Assembly (NCBI RefSeq): GCF_045679545.1
Contig: NZ_CP166194.1
Location: 62,001-126,000, forward strand
Reading direction: 5' to 3'
Length of the DNA: 64,000 nucleotides
From: Enterovibrio sp045679545
GTDB lineage: Bacteria; Pseudomonadota; Gammaproteobacteria; Enterobacterales; Vibrionaceae
The notes beneath the pieces were generated by a model. The model was not told where the DNA came from, searched no databases, and worked only from the letters and a program-made list of their open reading frames with translations. Position numbers and translations under genes: made by a program. Below, in pieces: positions 60,307-64,000 of this stretch. Every line of letters starts with the position of its first letter. Position 1 is the stretch's first letter.

Positions 60307-61053
60307 ATGAAACGCACGATCTTGATGAGTGTTTTGTTTTTGCTAGTGTTATTGACCAGTGTTGTGGTGCATGTGCCAGCCAGCTTTATCTTTCGCTATG
60401 TTCCACCGGTTAATGGCCTTGAGATTGACGGTGTAACAGGAACGGTATGGAACGGAAAGGCGGCCAACTTTGTCTGGCAAGGACAGCCTCTTGGTGCAAT
60501 TAATTGGCAATTTAAACCGCTGAAACTGTTGACTGGCAATGCGGATGTTGCCGTGCGTCTTTCCGGTGTGCCAGGTTTTTCTGCCCGCGGCAATGTGGGA
60601 TATGGATTGGGTGGTGCTTACGCGAGTGACTTGCTGTTTTCTATGCCTGCACGCTTTGTTCAATCTTTTGTTCCCTATCCATTGCCAGTGAGTCTTGCTG
60701 GTCAGTTTGATCTCACCTTGCGCGACTATCAATTGCAGCAACCCTTTTGCGATGTCCTCGACGGCACGCTAGCATGGTCACAAGGTAATGTGATGTCTCC
60801 GATGGGAACTGTTGACCCAGGATTGGTCATGGCGAATTTGTCATGTGATGCGGGCAGTGTGCTGGTCAATGGTGACAGTGATTCAGAGGCTATCCAGACC
60901 GAATTCAGTTTGTCTTTGTCGCCGGATCAGCAATACAGCGTCAGCGGATGGTTTATTCCAGGTGATGCATTGCCTGAGGGCTTGAAAAGCCAGTTAGGCT
61001 GGCTAGGCGCACCAGACAGTGAAGGGCGCTACCGATTGAGTTTCAACGGCTAG
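60307..61053 (+). CDS. gspN: Type II secretion protein GspN
   Basis: The 248-residue inner-membrane-anchored periplasmic protein has an N-terminal span (TILMSVLFLLVLLTSVVVHV) and the family motif VTGTVWNGKAANFVWQG. GspN is present in Vibrio-type systems and dispensable in some; its role is unclear. It ends the gsp operon: the prepilin peptidase gene (gspO/pilD) and gspA/gspB are absent here. Confidence 0.93.
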   Translation: MKRTILMSVLFLLVLLTSVVVHVPASFIFRYVPPVNGLEIDGVTGTVWNGKAANFVWQGQPLGAINWQFKPLKLLTGNADVAVRLSGVPGFSARGNVGYGLGGAYASDLLFSMPARFVQSFVPYPLPVSLAGQFDLTLRDYQLQQPFCDVLDGTLAWSQGNVMSPMGTVDPGLVMANLSCDAGSVLVNGDSDSEAIQTEFSLSLSPDQQYSVSGWFIPGDALPEGLKSQLGWLGAPDSEGRYRLSFNG

Positions 61054-61070
61054 GCCTTTCGCAGGAGAGA

Positions 61071-61628
61071 ATGATGAAGCAAAAGACAAAAGCGCCGGAA
61101 ATACTCGACGCCAAAGTAGTCGCTAAATCACGGTTGTTTCAGATCGAAGCGCTCGATTTACGGTTTAGCAATGGTGTTGAGCGCACTTACGAACGCATGA
61201 AGCCGAGCGGTCGCAATGCAGTGATGATTGTTCCCGTCACGGAGAGCGGCGATCTGTTGCTGGTAAGAGAATATGCGGCCGGAACAGAGTGTTATGAACT
61301 AGGATTTCCTAAGGGATTAATTGATCCCGGGGAAACCGCCTTAGAAGCGGCAAACCGAGAACTAAAAGAAGAAATTGGCTTTGGTGCCAATCATTTGATC
61401 CCGTTGAAAGAGGTGGTGCTTGCACCGTCGTATTTTTCAAGCAAAATGACCCTGTTGCTGGCGCAGAATCTTTATCCAGAGAAGCTTGAAGGCGATGAAC
61501 CTGAGCCGTTGGAATTGGTTCGTTGGCCCGTCGCACAGGCAGAAGAATTATTAGATCACATTGATTTTGGGGAAGCCCGCAGTATCACTGCCTTGTTATT
61601 GGCAATCAGGTACCTGAACGACCATTAA
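61071..61628 (+). CDS. nudE: ADP compounds hydrolase NudE (Nudix)
   Basis: NudE hydrolyses ADP-ribose, Ap3A and NADH-type substrates. The 185-residue protein carries the full Nudix box starting GLIDPGETALEAANRELKEE near residue 100, and EYAAGTECYELGFPKG before it. It lies 17 bases after gspN and may share the operon's transcript, the usual vibrio order. Two tandem ATGs (61071, 61074) could start it. Confidence 0.95.
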   Translation: MMKQKTKAPEILDAKVVAKSRLFQIEALDLRFSNGVERTYERMKPSGRNAVMIVPVTESGDLLLVREYAAGTECYELGFPKGLIDPGETALEAANRELKEEIGFGANHLIPLKEVVLAPSYFSSKMTLLLAQNLYPEKLEGDEPEPLELVRWPVAQAEELLDHIDFGEARSITALLLAIRYLNDH

Positions 61629-61708
61629 GCGTCGTGATGGTAGTTAAGTGATAGTGACCATTGCCTGTTCAACAAAGTCGTAATGTGAGAGCCCAAGAGG
61701 AGTGATAC

Positions 61709-62524
61709 ATGGAGCTGTCACCGCTATTGCAACCTGTGATAGACATTGCTCGCGAGTCAGGACAAGTGATCCTGGATATTTACCAGCGAGGCGATTTCGA
61801 AAAGAACATCAAAAGTGACGATACGCCAGTCACGAGCGCAGATCTTGCTGCGCATAAATTGGTGACAGAGCGTTTGAAAGCACTAACGCCAGATATCCCA
61901 GTATTGTCTGAAGAAGATGCGTCAGTTCCGCTGAGAGAGCGTGAGAACTGGACGCGCTATTGGCTGGTTGATCCATTGGATGGCACGCAGGAATTTATCG
62001 CAGGTAGCGGGGATTTCGCAACCATCATTGCGCTGGTGGAGGATAATCAGCCTGTGATGGGTGTGGTATATGGTCCTGTTTCTGGCGTTTCTTACTACGC
62101 GGCGAAAGGCCATGGGGCATGGAAAGTGATGCCTGATGGCGAGAAAGTGCGCTTATCAATCATGAAGCATGATGGCGATGTGACATCTTTGTCTATCGCA
62201 ATCAGCCGACGTCAAGATATCAAAGCGATTACAGAACGTTTGGCGCCAAGTCTCAATTACAATTTGGTTCCGCTTGGCTCTGCGGCATTGAAGTCGTGTT
62301 TGGTGGCAGAGGGTTCGGTCGATTGCTATTTGCGTCTTGGGCCGACGGGTGAGTGGGACACGGCTGCCACTCAGTGCATTGTTGAAGAATCGGGCGGCCG
62401 TATCTTGGATACAACCTTATCTCCGCTTTCTTACAATGAGCGAGAGTCTTTAGAAAACCCTAACTTTATTGTTCTGGGTGATACCGACCTGCCATGGCGA
62501 GACATCATCCGTCTCGGCGATTAG
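61709..62524 (+). CDS. cysQ: 3'(2'),5'-bisphosphate nucleotidase
   Basis: CysQ removes the toxic sulfate-assimilation by-product PAP, making AMP. The 271-residue inositol-monophosphatase-fold enzyme has the metal sites VLSEEDAS, DPLDGTQEFIAGSGDF and GEWDTAATQCIVEESGG. The length matches the family (E. coli 246, vibrios about 270). It follows nudE by 80 bases and converges with sthA. Confidence 0.95.
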   Translation: MELSPLLQPVIDIARESGQVILDIYQRGDFEKNIKSDDTPVTSADLAAHKLVTERLKALTPDIPVLSEEDASVPLRERENWTRYWLVDPLDGTQEFIAGSGDFATIIALVEDNQPVMGVVYGPVSGVSYYAAKGHGAWKVMPDGEKVRLSIMKHDGDVTSLSIAISRRQDIKAITERLAPSLNYNLVPLGSAALKSCLVAEGSVDCYLRLGPTGEWDTAATQCIVEESGGRILDTTLSPLSYNERESLENPNFIVLGDTDLPWRDIIRLGD

Positions 62525-62546
62525 CAGGGCTGTTCAGTAACAAACA

Positions 62547-62574
62547 AAAAAAACGGAGCGAACGCTCCGTTTTT
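62547..62574. terminator. Terminator between cysQ and sthA
   Basis: AAACGGAGC, loop GAAC, GCTCCGTTT with A- and T-runs on both sides works in both directions, serving the convergent cysQ and sthA genes. Confidence 0.92.
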
Positions 62575-62627
62575 AGTTTTGGTGTTTTGAGTTTGTCTAA
62601 CAAACCGCACTCGTTTGATACTTGAAT

Positions 62628-64000
62628 CTAAAACAATCGATTCAGCCCGTTTAGTGCCGCAACACGATAGGCTTCTGCCATCGTCGGGTAGTTAAACGTA
62701 GTATTGATAAAGTAATCGAGTGTGTTGCCTTCGCCTTTTTGCTCAAAAATCGCCTGACCGATATGAATGATCTCAGCAGCACGTTCACCAAAGCAGTGAA
62801 TGCCTAAGATTTCTTTTGTTTCTCGGTGGAACAGAATTTTCAAGCTGCCAACATCCATACCTGCAATTTGGGCTCGCGCTAGGTGCTTAAACTGCGCGCG
62901 GCCTACTTCATACGGCACTTTTGCCGCCGTGAGTTCTTGCTCGGTTTTGCCTACAGAGCTTATTTCTGGAATGGTGTAAATACCGGTCGGGATGTGGTCA
63001 ATTAATCGACCTTTTGCTTCGCCTTCAACAATAGCATGGGCAACAATTCGGCCTTGATCATATGCGGCACTAGCAAGGCTCGGGTAGCCAATCACATCAC
63101 CCACGGCATAAACGTGCTCAACTTCAGTGCCGTAGTTGTCGTTCACACTCAACTGACCACGTGAGTCTGCTTTGAGTCCAACGGCTTTGAGGTTAAGTGA
63201 GTCGGTGTTACCGGTTCTGCCATTCGCAAACAACAAACAATCGGCTTTCATTTTCTTACCAGATTGAAGATGCAGGATGACGCCTTCCTTCGTGCCTTCG
63301 ATTCTTTCATAGGTCTCATCATTTCGGATAAGCACGCCGCTATTCCAAAAGTGGTAAGACAGAGAGTCTGACATTTCGTTGTCGAGGAAAGACAGCAGGC
63401 GATCGCGGGTGTTGATGAGATCAACTTTGATGCCTAGGCCACGGAAAATCGACGCGTACTCGCTACCGATAACGCCCGCTCCATAAATAATGACATGGCG
63501 TGGATCATGTTGCAGCGAGAGAATGGAATCACTGTCATACACTCGCGGGTGTTTAAAATCGACATCTTTAGGACGATAAGGACGAGAACCTGTGGCAATC
63601 ACGAACTTGTCGGCGGTGTATTTGTCGATGGTGCCATCGGCTGTCGTCAGCTCCAGTTCATGAGTGCTACTAAAACGTGCAGTGCCGTGCAAAATAGAAC
63701 ACAGGTTTCGGTCGTAGAAGCCCTGACGCATACGCGTTTGTTTTCCGATAACGGATTGCGCATGGCTTAGGATGGCCGAAAAGGTACTGTGAACGTGATG
63801 ATTGTCACCGGTATAAATCGGGCTTTGATTGAATTCAATGATACGGCTGACGGTGTGTCTCAATGCTTTGGATGGAATGGTGCCCCAGTGAGTACAGCCT
63901 CCACCGACTGTGCTTTCTTTTTCAACGACGGCAACACGTAATCCGGCTTTGGTTAAACCCATGGCTGCACCTTCGCCGCCGGGCCCACTGCCAATCACGA
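62628..64000 (-). CDS. sthA: Soluble pyridine nucleotide transhydrogenase, N-terminus cut by window edge
   Basis: SthA is an FAD enzyme that moves electrons between NADPH and NAD+ in the cytosol. The visible 457 residues lack only about the first 8-10. They have VIGSGPGGEGAAMGLTKAG (FAD dinucleotide fold), the family-specific GGGCTHWGTIPSKALRH in which the second redox cysteine of related disulfide reductases is replaced by threonine, IIYGAGVIGSEYASIF for NAD(P), and YAVGDVIGYPSLASAAYDQG. The true start lies beyond position 64000. Confidence 0.96.
   Translation of the reverse strand, partial: VIGSGPGGEGAAMGLTKAGLRVAVVEKESTVGGGCTHWGTIPSKALRHTVSRIIEFNQSPIYTGDNHHVHSTFSAILSHAQSVIGKQTRMRQGFYDRNLCSILHGTARFSSTHELELTTADGTIDKYTADKFVIATGSRPYRPKDVDFKHPRVYDSDSILSLQHDPRHVIIYGAGVIGSEYASIFRGLGIKVDLINTRDRLLSFLDNEMSDSLSYHFWNSGVLIRNDETYERIEGTKEGVILHLQSGKKMKADCLLFANGRTGNTDSLNLKAVGLKADSRGQLSVNDNYGTEVEHVYAVGDVIGYPSLASAAYDQGRIVAHAIVEGEAKGRLIDHIPTGIYTIPEISSVGKTEQELTAAKVPYEVGRAQFKHLARAQIAGMDVGSLKILFHRETKEILGIHCFGERAAEIIHIGQAIFEQKGEGNTLDYFINTTFNYPTMAEAYRVAALNGLNRLF

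Noticed and set aside
1..64000. Mobile elements, prophage, CRISPR arrays, tRNA or rRNA genes
   Set aside because: No transposase or integrase other than XerC, no direct-repeat arrays with spacers, and no tRNA-like cloverleaf were noticed on reading; a tRNA scan was not possible.

Overview
The window is a piece of a gammaproteobacterial chromosome, almost certainly from the family Vibrionaceae. The evidence is gene order and content: cyaA–cyaY–lptM–lysA–dapF–DUF484–xerC–yigB–uvrD; polA–Spot 42–engB–cytochrome c4; hemN–add–ntrC–ntrB–DUF4124–glnA–typA; and pckA–hslO–hslR–gspC to gspN–nudE–cysQ–sthA. The RyhB and Spot 42 small RNAs both have recognisable enterobacterial/vibrio core sequences. The genus cannot be fixed from sequence alone; the moderate GC content would suit Grimontia, Enterovibrio or Salinivibrio-like lineages (inference). 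Nearly everything is core genome. I see no insertion sequence, prophage, CRISPR array, tRNA or rRNA.

Layout. 1-1.1 kb: haem synthesis (hemD fragment, hemC), divergent from adenylate cyclase cyaA (1.6-4.2 kb), which has a candidate CRP site upstream. 4.3-9.4 kb: cyaY facing a tight operon lptM-lysA-dapF-DUF484-xerC-yigB; the 56-residue LptM lipoprotein is easily missed. 9.35-11.7 kb, minus strand: a compact four-gene bufferin-type cassette (DUF2282 precursor, DUF692/MNIO enzyme, DUF2063 partner, DoxX membrane protein). It is predicted to make a copper-binding, cysteine-modified exported peptide and is the most distinctive system here. 12-21.7 kb: uvrD with a LexA-like box, a nine-copy 7-bp repeat, DUF2780, ggt, rarD, recQ, yhhQ under a preQ1-I type riboswitch, and a GNAT gene. 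21.7-26.8 kb: a Fur-box-controlled RyhB, elbB, an intergenic region dense in DnaA boxes and GATC sites, polA, Spot 42 and one or two further small-RNA candidates. 26.8-32.4 kb: engB, cytochrome c4, a CsrB-type RNA with about 20 GGA motifs, a methyltransferase, yihI, DUF2489, hemN and a 37-residue membrane microprotein. 32.5-40.8 kb: add, the ntrBC/glnA nitrogen-control locus with NtrC and sigma-54 sites, and typA. 40.8-49.6 kb: small membrane and lipoproteins, yihY, dtd, a yiiD-like fusion, an AsmA-like protein, pckA, hslO and hslR. 49.8-61 kb: the type II secretion operon gspC-N. 61-64 kb: nudE, cysQ and a 3'-complete sthA cut by the window edge.

Functionally the window is rich in global regulators: cAMP synthesis (cyaA), the Csr sponge RNA, Spot 42, RyhB and NtrBC. 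Several of these act through RNA, and their genes lie in the longer intergenic gaps rather than in open reading frames.
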